Shown: positions 25,106 to 33,446, numbered from the stretch's first letter. The stretch is 40,170 nt of DNA from Streptomyces inhibens (GCF_003389455.1 NZ_QUAC01000019.1:1-40170); one strand, 5' to 3'. A program made the numbers and translations. Notes: generated by a model not told the origin, from the sequence alone.

Positions 25106-25725
25106 GCGCGGGGTGGGAGGTGGCGGTGGCCGAGCCCGCGTGGCTCGGCGAGGGACCCACTTGGGACGCGCCTGCCTGCCGGCTGATCTGGGTGGACATT
25201 CCTTCCGCCCGGGGCCACACCTTCACCCCGGCCACCGGCCGCCGTACGGTCATGGCCACCGAACAGCATGTCGGCGCCGCCAAGCCGCGCGCCGGCGGGG
25301 GAGCGGTGGTCAACCTCCGCGACGGAGTGGGGTGTTACGACGCCTCCGGCGCGTTCTCCTGGTTGTGCCGGGAGCCGGTGCCGGGCCGCCGGGGCAACGA
25401 CGCGGCCGTCGCGCCGGACGGTTCCCTGTGGGCGGGCACCATGCGCTACGACGAGAGAGCGGGCGGCGGTACGCTGTCCCGGGTCGCGCCGGACGGCACG
25501 GTGACACGAATCCTCCCGGACGTCACCGTCAGCAACGGCATCGGCTGGAGTCCCGACGGGCGGCTGATGTACTACGTCGACTCACCGACGCGTCGGGTCG
25601 ATGTCTTCGATCTCGACGACAAGGGGTTGGTACGGGGCCGCCGTCCCTTCGCGCGGATCTCGGAGCCCGAGGCAGCGCCTCGACGGCGGGCTTTCCGGGG
25701 CCGGGCAGCCGCGTCGGCGCCGTGA
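25102..25725 (+). pseudogene. SMP-30/gluconolactonase, C-terminally truncated
   Basis: 207 residues where the family usually has ~280-300. The first part is normal: metal ligand Glu in WLGEGPTWD, RGNDAAVAPDGSLWAGTMRYDE, and SNGIGWSPDGRLMYYVDSPT with the Asn and Asp metal ligands. After RRPFARI the expected next blade (PDGxxxDxxGxxWxA) is absent. An Arg/Ala tail (RRRAFRGRAAASAP) ends the frame instead. I could not find the missing blades in either other plus-strand frame up to 25800, so a deletion seems likelier than a frameshift. The enzyme would hydrolyse sugar lactones. A complete six-bladed propeller cannot form, so it is probably inactive. ATGA overlap with the regulator gene upstream. 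Confidence 0.75.
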
Positions 25726-25797
25726 CGAGGCAGTGGTGGCCGGGCCGGTCGACGACGAGCGAGCGGGTGCGGGACCCCGCGGCGGCGGTTTTGGCCC

Positions 25798-26958
25798 TCA
25801 CCGGCCGGCCCCCGCCGGGTCGCGACGCTCCCGGCCCTCGGCCCATAGGTCGAACCGGGCCTGCTGCTGGGGGAATTCGGCTGCCGCGTCGGTGTCCAGC
25901 TCGACACCGAGTCCGGGCGCGTCGGGCAGCGTGAAGTAGCCGTCCACGACCTCTCGTGCGCCCTTGACCACTCGCTTGATCTCGGCGTCCGCGAAGTCGT
26001 TGAAGTGCTCCAGCACCTTGAAGTTCGGTGTGCAGACCGCCAGTTGCAGGACGCAGCGGTGAGCACTGAGCCGCCCACGCTGTGCGGAGCCACCAGCACG
26101 TAATGCGTTTCGGCGGTCGCGGCCGGCTTGCGGGCCTCCAGGATACCGCCGATGTGCCCCAGGTCCGGCCGGATGACGTCGGCCGCCTGGGACTTGAACA
26201 GTTCCCGGAACTCGATCCGGTCATGGATGCGTTCGCCGGTCGCGATCGGCGCCGCCACCTTGCCGGCGACCTTCGCCGGCGCCCTGAGGTTCTCCGGGGG
26301 CACCGGCTCCTCCAGCCAGGCCGGATCGAAGGGCGCCAGCTCGTGGGCCAGCCGTACGGCCGTCGCCGGGCTGAACCGGCCGTGCATCTCCAGCATCAGC
26401 TCGCAGTCCGGTCCGATCGCGTCCCGTACGGCCTCGATCAGCGCGACCGCGGCGCGCGTCGCCGGGGGATCGAGTTCATGGTGCCCGGTGCCGAACGGAT
26501 CGATCTTCAGCGCCCGGTAGCCGCGGTCCACGACCCTGCGGGCCGCCGCGTGATACGCCTCCGGAGTGCGTTCGGTGGTGTACCGGCCGTTGGCGTACGC
26601 CTTGACGCGGTCGGTCACCCGGCCGCCGAGAAGCTGCCACACCGGGACGCCGAGCGCCTTGCCCTTGATGTCCCAGCAGGCCATCTCCACACACGCGATG
26701 CCGGACATCACGATCTCCCCCAGCCCGCCCATAATCGCCGTACTTCATACGGTGCACCAGATCCTCGACCGCGAACGGATCCGAGCCCACGACGTGGTTC
26801 GTCTCGGCCTCCCGCAGATAGCCGAGCAGCGCGTCGGTACGGCCCAGCATCCGCGTCTCGCCGACGCCCGTCAGACCCTCATCGGTGTGGACCTGGACAT
26901 AGGTCAGATTGCGCCAGGGGGTTCCGACGACATGCGTGCTGATACCGGTGATGCGCAC
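25798..26958 (-). pseudogene. Enolase-superfamily sugar-acid dehydratase with two frameshifts
   Basis: GTG start at 26958 (RITGISTHVVGTPWRNLTYV). After MKYGDYGRAG the frame is broken: a run of five Cs on the plus strand (26717-26721) has one base too many, and the family sequence continues in the next frame as EIVMSGIACVEMACWDIKGKALG. A second break near 26051-26055 lacks one base. Beyond it, LQLAVCTPNFKVLEHFNDF continues in a third frame to the stop at 25798. Between the breaks the catalytic set is intact: metal ligands Glu in LMLEMHGRF, WLEEPVPPE and GERI, then IRPDLGHIGG and APHSVGG. It belongs to the mandelate racemase/galactonate-dehydratase type. It is divergent from nothing; it faces the IclR/SMP-30 pair and was probably part of the same catabolic locus. 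Confidence 0.82.
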
Positions 26959-26976
26959 GGGAGTTGCCCCTTCGTC

Positions 26977-27006
26977 GCGTTCGAAATTTCGTCACGCGTT
27001 CGAAAT
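26977..27006. promoter_or_regulatory. Direct-repeat operator upstream of the dehydratase
   Basis: GCGTTCGAAAT occurs at 26977-26987 and 26996-27006 (19-bp period). Each copy holds the palindrome TTCGAA, and CGAAATTTCG (26982-26991) is a further 10-bp palindrome. The repeats lie between the promoter and the start codon, a position suited to repression, possibly by the neighbouring IclR protein. Confidence 0.5.
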
Positions 27007-27015
27007 GGTGGCGAG

Positions 27016-27045
27016 ACCGTAATGACCGTGCGCAAGCGGTGTCAA
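27016..27045 (-). promoter_or_regulatory. Housekeeping-type promoter of the dehydratase gene
   Basis: Reading the minus strand, TTGACA (27045-27040) is followed after 18 bases by TACGGT (27021-27016), which fits the TTGAC/TAnnnT pattern of HrdB-type Streptomyces promoters. It lies 58-87 bases upstream of the GTG and directly before the TTCGAA repeats. Confidence 0.5.
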
Positions 27046-27083
27046 TGGCCGTGCGTCAGGGCATCGCGTCGCGGACCGACACG

Positions 27084-28376
27084 TCAGTGCAGCTCATCGA
27101 CGACCGCGAGCCACCACCGGGGGTTCTCCCGCCAGCCCCGCCACCCGTCGTGACCAGCAATGACGACACCCAGCGCGTCCTCCACGCCAAGGGCCTGACG
27201 TCCCACCACCTCACGCACGATCACGACGGTCGCCAGCAGGCCCTCCCAGCCGCCGCCCGCAAGATGCCCGAGGACGGCCAGAGGATCGGCTGCGGCCGCC
27301 CCGCGAGTGGACTCCACCAACGGGCGCAGCCACCGGACCCACCGGTCATAGGCACACTCACCGGGGGGCTCCGCCACAGCGAGCAGCGGCGCCAACGCCC
27401 GTCCGAGCCGCTCCCGGTAGCTGTCGGCGGTGTCCGTCACCCAGGGACAGTCGGCGGTGAAGTGTTCCCAGTCGTCCGCCACCCGCAAGGTGTCGATCCA
27501 CCAGGAGCCGGCCGGCCGCAGCCCGTCGACCCCGCCGAGCACGAAGGCGTCCCGCACCAGCTCGTAGGACGGTGGGGTGTGCTCGGCCAGCAGCACCGCG
27601 TCGTAGAGGTCCTTGCCCTGCGGATGGAAATCGGTGACCAGCCACAACAGTTTCCAGGCCAGTGACAGGGCGGGGGAGGCTGCCAGCACGCGGCAGCCGG
27701 GACCGTCCCCCAGCGGCCGCAGCGTGGTGAGCTCCGGCGGGGCCGGCAACGGCTCGTGGAACACCACATCGAGCTGAACGGTGCCGCCCGCGGTCCCCGG
27801 CGCCGTCCAGGGAAGCAGCATCCGGCGGCCGGGCACCCGCTCGTACGTCCAGATGTCCTCGGTCACCATGCCGGCCGCGTCGATCCGGACCGGACCGCCG
27901 TCACTCGCCGCTGCCGCATCCCGAGCGATCCCCTCGAACAGGCCCGCCGTACGAGGCCCGTCCATCGCCCAGTCCTGCGGAACGACGACGAAATCCAGGT
28001 CGCCCGGGTCCCGGGCCGCATCCCGGAACCAGGTAGCCATCAGCACACTGCCACGCAGAACGAGATGCCGCGCCCAGGGCCCGTCGGCGATCGCGGTGAG
28101 CACCACATCCAGCGCGGTCCTCCGCGCCCGATGCCAGGCCCGGCCCGACGCCTCGTCCTCGAAGCGGGGCTCGCCCGCCCGGTAGGCGCGGGAGAACTGC
28201 TTGAGGGCGGGATCGAAGACCGCCGGCCGGCTCATCCCGTGCGGCGTCGGCAGCAAGGTGCGCGGCAGGCCCTTCCGGAGCCGGGTCTCCTCGTCGAGAG
28301 GGACATGAGGGATGCCGGAAGAAGCGGGCCACGGCGCTTCCCAGGCGCCGGCGTCGTCCTGAGCGGGCGGCGTCAT
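27084..28376 (-). CDS. AbiEii/AbiGii-like nucleotidyltransferase
   Basis: 430 residues. ATG at 28376, AAGGAG about 8 bases upstream. The nucleotidyltransferase core is HLVLRGSVLMATWF (G109-S110) followed by ARDPGDLDFVVV with D126-x-D128, the G[GS]...DxD pattern of pol-beta-type and AbiEii toxin-like enzymes. Downstream, a lysine-containing helix (LSLAWKLLWLVTDFHPQGKDLYDAVLL) matches the conserved K...D segment of the AbiEii family. AbiEii members are toxins of abortive-infection systems that modify tRNA ends, but many homologues are uncharacterised. No AbiEi-like antitoxin gene is adjacent on either side, so antiphage or toxin activity is not assured. Predicted cytosolic. Confidence 0.8.
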   Translation of the reverse strand: MTPPAQDDAGAWEAPWPASSGIPHVPLDEETRLRKGLPRTLLPTPHGMSRPAVFDPALKQFSRAYRAGEPRFEDEASGRAWHRARRTALDVVLTAIADGPWARHLVLRGSVLMATWFRDAARDPGDLDFVVVPQDWAMDGPRTAGLFEGIARDAAAASDGGPVRIDAAGMVTEDIWTYERVPGRRMLLPWTAPGTAGGTVQLDVVFHEPLPAPPELTTLRPLGDGPGCRVLAASPALSLAWKLLWLVTDFHPQGKDLYDAVLLAEHTPPSYELVRDAFVLGGVDGLRPAGSWWIDTLRVADDWEHFTADCPWVTDTADSYRERLGRALAPLLAVAEPPGECAYDRWVRWLRPLVESTRGAAAADPLAVLGHLAGGGWEGLLATVVIVREVVGRQALGVEDALGVVIAGHDGWRGWRENPRWWLAVVDELH

Positions 28377-28456
28377 CGTGCAGGCTCCTTGGTGATCAAC
28401 CTCCAGGCCGAGGCGGGCGGTGTGGAGGCTACCCGGTCACCGGTGCGCTCCGTGTG

Positions 28457-28498
28457 CCGGTACCGGGCGGGTGCGTTGACCGGCCCGCCCGGTACCGG
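28457..28498. terminator. Strong hairpin terminator of the M64 peptidase gene
   Basis: Perfect 15-bp arms (28457-28471 and 28484-28498, starting CCGGTACCGGGCGGG) with a 12-base loop, beginning 20 bases past the stop of the minus-strand peptidase gene. It is the strongest stem in the window and separates that gene from the nucleotidyltransferase gene. Confidence 0.75.
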
Positions 28499-28518
28499 GG
28501 GAGTGTGCGAGTGACCCG

Positions 28519-29880
28519 TTACGGGGCGATCCGCCAGGTCAGCGATCCGGACAGCTGCTTGCGCAGCGCCGGGTCACGGACCGCGTCCGTACGGTCGGTG
28601 GCGCGGGCCGTGACCCGGTGGGCGCGGCCGTCGGCAGGGACACCGAGGGTGCGCGGAACGACCGAGGCCTTGCCCCGTGCGGCCTTGCGCTCACGGCCGT
28701 CGACGTACCACCTCACCTGTGCGGAGCCGGGCACGGTGACCCGGATGCGGTCCCCGCGGGACAGCTTGTGATCGGTGGCGACCGGGCTGCTCAGCACGCT
28801 CGCCCAGCGGTAGAAGCCCGCGATCATCGCCTCACGGCCGGGAAGGTTGAACTCACGGCCCAGCGACCGCATGATCGAGTTCTCCGTGGGCCGGTTGAGC
28901 CCGTACTGGTAGTAGCCGCCGCCCTCGAACGCGCCGACCGTGCCGCCGTCCGGCGACTGCTGACCGATCCAGCGGTACCACTTCTGCTGCTGGGCGGTCA
29001 TCTGGTCGGCGGAGAGCGTGGTGATGTTGGCCTGGGTGGGCTCCGGGCCGGAGTAGGTGCCGGACTGTCCGTAGTCGTACTCGTCGGCGAGTTTGCCGAG
29101 CGAATGACCGGTCTCGTGCACCGCGATCTGGTCGGACTGGTCGTTGTCGGAGGAGGCGGTGGCGATCCCGTCGTAACCGACCTGCGAGGAGATGTCGTTG
29201 TAGCCCGCGCCACCGTACTTGGTGGAGTTGGAGAGCACGACGACGAGGTCGGCGGCCGGGGCCTTGGAGGCGTACGACTCGACCTTGCCGGTGTCGACGC
29301 AGAGCAGTCGCTCGGTGCCTTCGCAGAAGAACGCGGAGTCGAGGGCGGTGTCGCGGACCACGTCCTGTGTCGGGTCACCGGAGACACCGGACTCGTTGGA
29401 GACGGCGTCAACGGCCCAGACGTTGAACAGGCCGGAGTACGAGGCGTACGGCTCCACGGCGCTGATCTTGGCCCACTTGGCGCGGACGTCGGCGTGGAAG
29501 TCCTCCTGCTGGGCGGCGGTATAGCCGTCCCCGACGAAGACGACATCGAGCTTCGAGCCGACGGGCCCGTTCTGCACGATCGAGGTGACATCGCCGTCGG
29601 AGGCGATCGCGGACCTGGCGGACTTGGTGAGCGGCGGCGAGACCGGCACGGTGGTCTGCCGGGGGTGACCGTTCGCCCCGGTGAAGTACTCGACTTTCTG
29701 GGTGCGTTGGTCGTGCGTGGGCGGGGCCGGAGTGGCGCCTTGAGCCGTGGCCGCGATGGTCGTCGTGGCCGCCAGCGCCGCGACGGCCAGGCCGGCGGCG
29801 ACGCCGGTACGTACGGAGATCCGTCTGGAGGGGCGTATGGAGCTGCCGGTGGAAGCACTTGTGGAGGTGCGTCTGAACAT
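28519..29880 (-). CDS. Secreted M64-family (IgA peptidase-like) zinc metalloprotease
   Basis: 453 residues. The ATG at 29880 follows GGGAGGA by about 6 bases. Residues 1-~48 are a signal peptide with a long basic n-region, a core (VAAGLAVAALAATTTIAA) and a likely cleavage after AQGA. The catalytic motif is H255-E-T-G-H259 in AVHETGHSLGKLADEY; the following Asp-Glu supplies the third zinc ligand region of M64 peptidases. LDVVFVGDGYTAAQQEDF is the family's usual N-terminal strand. The C-terminal ~110 residues form a small beta-rich domain (RIRVTVPGSAQVRWYVDGRE) that may act in substrate binding. Extracellular protein degradation is likely; the name IgA peptidase is historical and does not imply an antibody substrate. 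Confidence 0.9.
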   Translation of the reverse strand: MFRRTSTSASTGSSIRPSRRISVRTGVAAGLAVAALAATTTIAATAQGATPAPPTHDQRTQKVEYFTGANGHPRQTTVPVSPPLTKSARSAIASDGDVTSIVQNGPVGSKLDVVFVGDGYTAAQQEDFHADVRAKWAKISAVEPYASYSGLFNVWAVDAVSNESGVSGDPTQDVVRDTALDSAFFCEGTERLLCVDTGKVESYASKAPAADLVVVLSNSTKYGGAGYNDISSQVGYDGIATASSDNDQSDQIAVHETGHSLGKLADEYDYGQSGTYSGPEPTQANITTLSADQMTAQQQKWYRWIGQQSPDGGTVGAFEGGGYYQYGLNRPTENSIMRSLGREFNLPGREAMIAGFYRWASVLSSPVATDHKLSRGDRIRVTVPGSAQVRWYVDGRERKAARGKASVVPRTLGVPADGRAHRVTARATDRTDAVRDPALRKQLSGSLTWRIAP

Positions 29881-30157
29881 GGGGGGTCCTCCCGAAGCCC
29901 GCCGCAGAGCGGCGAGTTGAGCGAATTCAAGCGCGCTCAACGTAGAGGCTCCAGAGGATCAAGGCAATGGAAGGTGCAGAAGTGCAGCTACCTCAACATC
30001 CTCGTCCCACGCCGACGTTGCGATGGATATTGTGTGCGCGACGAGGCGGTCACCGCCGCTTCGAAGGCAGCGGGGCGGTGCGCTGCCGGAAATCGGCTGA
30101 GGGAGGGCGCGGGCGCGGGTGTCCATGTCCCCGCCCGCTTCCCCACCGCCGCGCGGC

Positions 30158-31072
30158 TCAGATCTCGATGACGAGCTTGCCGCGTACGTGACCCGCCTCG
30201 CTCAACTCCTGCGCCTTGGCGGCGTCGGCCAGCGAGAAGGTCTCGACGACCGGTACGGTCAGCCTCCCCTCGACGGCGAGCCGGGCGTGCGCCGCCAGGC
30301 CCGCCCGGACCTGCTCCGACGGCGTACCGCCCGAGGAGAACGGCACACCGTGATCGGCCGCGTTCGGGTCGGCGATGGTGACGATGCGGTCCGTCGTCCC
30401 GCCGCGCAGCGCGATCGAGACCGGCAGCGTGTCCTGCCCGGCCGCGTCGAAGACCGCGGCGACACCCTGCGGGGCGGCCGCCCGGACCCGGTCGGCGAGA
30501 CCCGCTCCGTACGCCACCGGAACCGCACCCAGCGTGCGCAGGAAGTCGTGGTTGGCCGGGGACGCCGTGCCGATCACCGTCGCGCCCAAGGCCACCGCCA
30601 GCTGGACGGCGACCTGGCCGACCGCGCCCGCCGCACCGTGCAGCAGCAGGGTCTCGCCCTCCTTCAGGCCCAGCAGATCCAGGACGCGCTGCGCGGTCTC
30701 ACCGGCGATGGGAAGGGTCGCCGCGGCCTGGAAGGAGAGCGCGGCGGGCTTGGGCGCGATGTCACCCGCGATGGCGTACTCCGCGTAGGCGCCTGTCTTG
30801 GTCCAGCCGAAGACCTCGTCGCCGACGGCCGTATCGGTGACACCCTCGCCGACCGCGTCCACGACCCCGGCGAACTCCAGCCCGGGCACCGCGGGAAACG
30901 TCGTCGGGTAGAACTGCTCCACCCATCCGTAACGCCGCTTGTAGTCGAGCGGATTGACGCCGACCGTCACCACCTTCACCCGCACTTCGCCCGGGCCGGG
31001 CACCGGCTTGTCGGTGTGCCCGAGGGCGAGCACGTCCGTGCCACCGAATTCGTTGTAAATGATCGCCTGCAT
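30158..31072 (-). CDS. NADP-dependent quinone-oxidoreductase-like MDR protein
   Basis: 304 residues from the ATG at 31072, chosen for GGGGAGACCGAT upstream; a longer in-frame reading would translate a 9-bp tandem repeat. MQAIIYNEFGGTDVLALG is the usual N-terminus of QOR-type reductases. Next come VTVGVNPLDYKRR, VPGLEFAGVVDAVGEGV and the nucleotide-binding loop LLLHGAAGAVGQVAVQLA (~142-159). Zinc-site cysteines are absent, as in the quinone oxidoreductase branch. It reduces quinones or enones with NADPH in the cytosol. It is divergent from the HATPase-LuxR regulator gene, so the 227-bp region between them may be shared control DNA. Confidence 0.9.
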   Translation of the reverse strand: MQAIIYNEFGGTDVLALGHTDKPVPGPGEVRVKVVTVGVNPLDYKRRYGWVEQFYPTTFPAVPGLEFAGVVDAVGEGVTDTAVGDEVFGWTKTGAYAEYAIAGDIAPKPAALSFQAAATLPIAGETAQRVLDLLGLKEGETLLLHGAAGAVGQVAVQLAVALGATVIGTASPANHDFLRTLGAVPVAYGAGLADRVRAAAPQGVAAVFDAAGQDTLPVSIALRGGTTDRIVTIADPNAADHGVPFSSGGTPSEQVRAGLAAHARLAVEGRLTVPVVETFSLADAAKAQELSEAGHVRGKLVIEI

Positions 31073-31106
31073 ATCGGTCTCCCCGCTGAATGCGCAAAAT
31101 GCGTCA

Positions 31107-31160
31107 GAAGTCTTGGAAGTCGTGGAAGCCAAGGAAGTCTTGGACGTCTCGGAAGTGATG
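31107..31160. repeat. Six tandem 9-bp units upstream of the MDR gene
   Basis: GAAGTCTTG, GAAGTCGTG, GAAGCCAAG, GAAGTCTTG, GACGTCTCG, GAAGTGATG: six consecutive units with GA[A/C]G at the start of each. It lies 35-88 bases upstream of the reductase ATG and in an AT-richer patch than its flanks. The 9-bp period is slightly under one helical turn. Confidence 0.7.
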
Positions 31161-31244
31161 GCTTCAGCTTTGTCCTTGAGGAGTCGGGTGGCCGCCAGCC
31201 ATCCGGACAGTCCCACCTGGCCGAAAGGCCAGCGCCGGCCCCGG

Positions 31245-31262
31245 GGGCCCTGGTTAGGGCCC
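31245..31262. promoter_or_regulatory. Inverted repeat upstream of the LuxR-type gene
   Basis: GGGCCCT-GGTT-AGGGCCC, perfect 7-bp arms with a 4-base spacer, 38-55 bases before the regulator ATG. A related CCCTAGG follows at 31283-31289. The position fits an autoregulatory operator; a short GC-rich palindrome by chance is also possible. Confidence 0.4.
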
Positions 31263-31299
31263 GGCCATGCCCCATCGGACAGGCCCTAGGCTGAGGCAC

Positions 31300-32559
31300 A
31301 TGGAGTTGACCGGATCCGTGCCCGCCCTGACCGCCGCATACGAGGTGATCCGCCAGCCGCTGGGCGAGATCCTGCCCCGCCTTTCCACAGTCCTGGCCGG
31401 ACTGGTCCGGCACCGGGCAGTGGCCGAACTCTCCACCCACTGCGCCCACTCGCCGTTCAAGACCTACGGCGATCCGGAGATCATCGGCCGGCTCTCCACC
31501 GCCGACCTGACGCCCCTGCTCGCCTCGGGCACCCCCGGCCGCCCGTGGCAGGGCACCCTCACCCTTGCCGGCGCCGAGCGGCCCGTATTCGTCGCGACGA
31601 GCCATGCGACACCCCGGGGCGCCGTCCTGCTGCTGGTACGGGACGGCGACGCCGCGCCCGTCGACGAGAGCGCCGCCGCCCTCGTACAAGCGCTGTGGGA
31701 CGTGGTCACCAGCCATTTCGACCGGCTGGCGGAGGAGGCCATGCCCGGTGCGCTGGCCCGCTCGCGGACCGCCGCCGGGACCCGGGCCCGGGTGATCGCG
31801 GAGCTGGGCGAGGCGTACTCGGCCGCGCTCACCGGGCTGCTGGGCGTCCTGCGCAGCCGCACCCTCGACGATGCGGCGGCCCGTGCCACCGCCACGGATC
31901 TGGCGGTCTCGGCGCTGGTGGAGCTCCGTGCGGAGGCGGAACGGGACCAGGAGATCGCCGAGGAGCCGGCCGGCCAGGCCTTCGCACGGCTCGCCGATTC
32001 GCTCCGGCCGCTCGTGCGCTACAGCCCCGTACGGCTGGAGCTGGGCGCGCCCGACTCCACCCGGACGGTGGCCGCCGACGTGGCGCACACCGCGCGAGTG
32101 ATCGTCCGGGCGGTGCTCATGAAGGCCCTGGAGCAGGAGACGGTGAGCCGTGTCCACGTCGGCTGGCAGCTCACCGACGACGAACTGCGGGTGACCGTAC
32201 GGGACGATGGGCCCGGCACACTCAGCCACTGCGATCTGGCCCCCGGCCGGGTCAAGGAGCGACTCGACGTACTGGACGGGCGGTTGGATGTCGACGCGGT
32301 GCCCGGGTGGGGCACCACGGTGGCGGCGGCGATCCCGCTGCGAGTGTCCCAGGATCCGGCACCCGACCCGCTCATCGCCCTGGGCGAGCGGGAGTTGCAG
32401 GTGCTGGCCCGGCTCGCGCTCGGCCACCGCAACCGGGCGATCGCGCAGGAACTCCACATCAGCGAGTCGACGGTGAAGTTCCATGTCGCGAAGATCCTGA
32501 CCAAGCTCGGCGTCGAATCACGCGGCGAGGCGGCGGCCCTCTTCCACGCAGTGGCGTAG
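31300..32559 (+). CDS. LuxR-type regulator with histidine-kinase-like ATPase domain
   Basis: 419 residues. ATG at 31300 with TGAGGCAC just upstream. The N-terminal ~230 residues are unrecognised, helical and Arg/Ala-rich. Residues ~255-350 resemble a GHKL/HATPase domain: VSRVHVGWQLTDDELRVTVRDDGPG gives the G1-box-like DDGPG, and GRLDVDAVPGWGTTVAAAIPL the G2-like end. The LuxR helix-turn-helix is at the C-terminus: LGERELQVLARLALGHRNRAIAQELHISESTVKFHVAKIL, read in segments at ~366-405. There is no phosphoacceptor histidine box or receiver domain, so signal input through nucleotide binding is inferred. It is divergent from the MDR gene and convergent, two bases apart, with the next gene. Confidence 0.85.
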   Translation: MELTGSVPALTAAYEVIRQPLGEILPRLSTVLAGLVRHRAVAELSTHCAHSPFKTYGDPEIIGRLSTADLTPLLASGTPGRPWQGTLTLAGAERPVFVATSHATPRGAVLLLVRDGDAAPVDESAAALVQALWDVVTSHFDRLAEEAMPGALARSRTAAGTRARVIAELGEAYSAALTGLLGVLRSRTLDDAAARATATDLAVSALVELRAEAERDQEIAEEPAGQAFARLADSLRPLVRYSPVRLELGAPDSTRTVAADVAHTARVIVRAVLMKALEQETVSRVHVGWQLTDDELRVTVRDDGPGTLSHCDLAPGRVKERLDVLDGRLDVDAVPGWGTTVAAAIPLRVSQDPAPDPLIALGERELQVLARLALGHRNRAIAQELHISESTVKFHVAKILTKLGVESRGEAAALFHAVA

Positions 32560-32560
32560 A

Positions 32561-32914
32561 TCAGGCGTCGTCACGCCCCACGAGCGCATCGAAGAGCGGC
32601 CAGCCGTCCAGCTCCTTCTCCGTGGAGGTGACCGGCAGTTGGCCGCTCGACGCCACCTCGTCGAAGAGCCGGCGGACGGTGCCGGGCTCGTGGAGATTGA
32701 GTACCGCACGACGGTCGCCGACCCCGCCCGAGTGCAAGAGGCCGTCGGGGACGAGGCGCCCTGGGCGGGTCCGGAAGACGATCCGCAGGGTGGCCCGTGT
32801 GGCGTCGTGGTGGAGGGACAGAATTTCGCGGCACTCGGGGTGCCGGTGGCGGACCGACCACAGCCAGGTCTCCTCGCCGACGACCAGACGGCGGAGTTGA
32901 TGCGTTTTCCTCAC
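32561..32914 (-). CDS. Hypothetical protein, small and His/Arg-rich
   Basis: 117 residues from a GTG at 32914 (RKTHQLRRLVVGEETWLWSV). No ribosome binding site stands out, so the start is the likeliest by protein content and not proven. Upstream in-frame sequence looks non-coding. It alternates short strands (TLRIVFRTRPGRLVP) and ends in a helix with DGWPLFDALV. No signal peptide, TM segment or catalytic motif is recognised. The stop is two bases from the convergent LuxR-type gene. Its 121-bp upstream region is shared with the divergent gene at 33036. Confidence 0.6.
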   Translation of the reverse strand: MRKTHQLRRLVVGEETWLWSVRHRHPECREILSLHHDATRATLRIVFRTRPGRLVPDGLLHSGGVGDRRAVLNLHEPGTVRRLFDEVASSGQLPVTSTEKELDGWPLFDALVGRDDA

Positions 32915-33035
32915 GCGCCCGAGAGTAGGGGAGCCCGCTGCTCCCGGCCCGCGGTTTGAACGGCGGCGGCCGGCTTCCCGTATCTCTCCATATCCGTGCC
33001 CCGTGGGGCATCGGTCCACGACGTGAGGAGCGCTC

Positions 33036-33407
33036 ATGACTGACCCCGGTATCCCGCAGCTCCAGGCCCTGCCGGACGGAGACGCCGAGCTCTCGCTGGT
33101 GGTGCGTCTGCAGTGGGAGGATGTCGCCGCGCTCGGTCAGGAGGCCGCCCGGCTCGCCGCCCGGTTGAAGCGCCCGGTGACGCTGGACGAGGCCGCCGGT
33201 CAGCGGTTGCGCATCCGGCAGCCCGCGCCCCGGGCCACAGTGGCGCAGGAGCGTGCACAGCCCGCCGTGGCGTCCACGGCCGTGGCGCAGGAGCGCGCGC
33301 AGCCCGCTGTGGCGGCCTCCGCGACCGTGTCGCCGCTGCCCGCCCGCTCCCCGCAGGAACAGGCCCGGCAGGCGATAGAGAAGATCAACGGGACTGGCGG
33401 TTCATGA
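33036..33407 (+). CDS. Hypothetical protein with internal 14-residue repeat
   Basis: 123 residues. ATG at 33036 with TGAGGAG about 6 bases upstream, a good site. The N-terminal 65 residues look like a small alpha/beta domain (ELSLVVRLQWEDVAALGQEAARLAARL). The middle is a duplicated Ala/Gln/Pro-rich linker, VAQERAQPAVA, occurring twice 14 residues apart, followed by a short charged helix (SPQEQARQAIEKING). I do not recognise the family. It is predicted cytosolic. Codon use and composition match the neighbours. Confidence 0.65.
   Translation: MTDPGIPQLQALPDGDAELSLVVRLQWEDVAALGQEAARLAARLKRPVTLDEAAGQRLRIRQPAPRATVAQERAQPAVASTAVAQERAQPAVAASATVSPLPARSPQEQARQAIEKINGTGGS
33240..33313. repeat. In-frame 42-bp-period direct repeat
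   Basis: Two 32-bp copies (33240-33271 and 33282-33313) differ at only three positions, and both encode VAQERAQPAV. The 42-bp period keeps the reading frame, consistent with a recent in-gene duplication in a linker. Confidence 0.75.
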
Positions 33408-33446
33408 GGCGCCGAGAACACCCGCGGCGCCGCCGGAGCGGAGTGG

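Noticed and set aside
33399..33440. GGCGCC-bounded hairpin between the convergent genes at 33407 and 33447
   Set aside because: The arms are only six bases and self-complementary, and such words are common by chance at this GC content.
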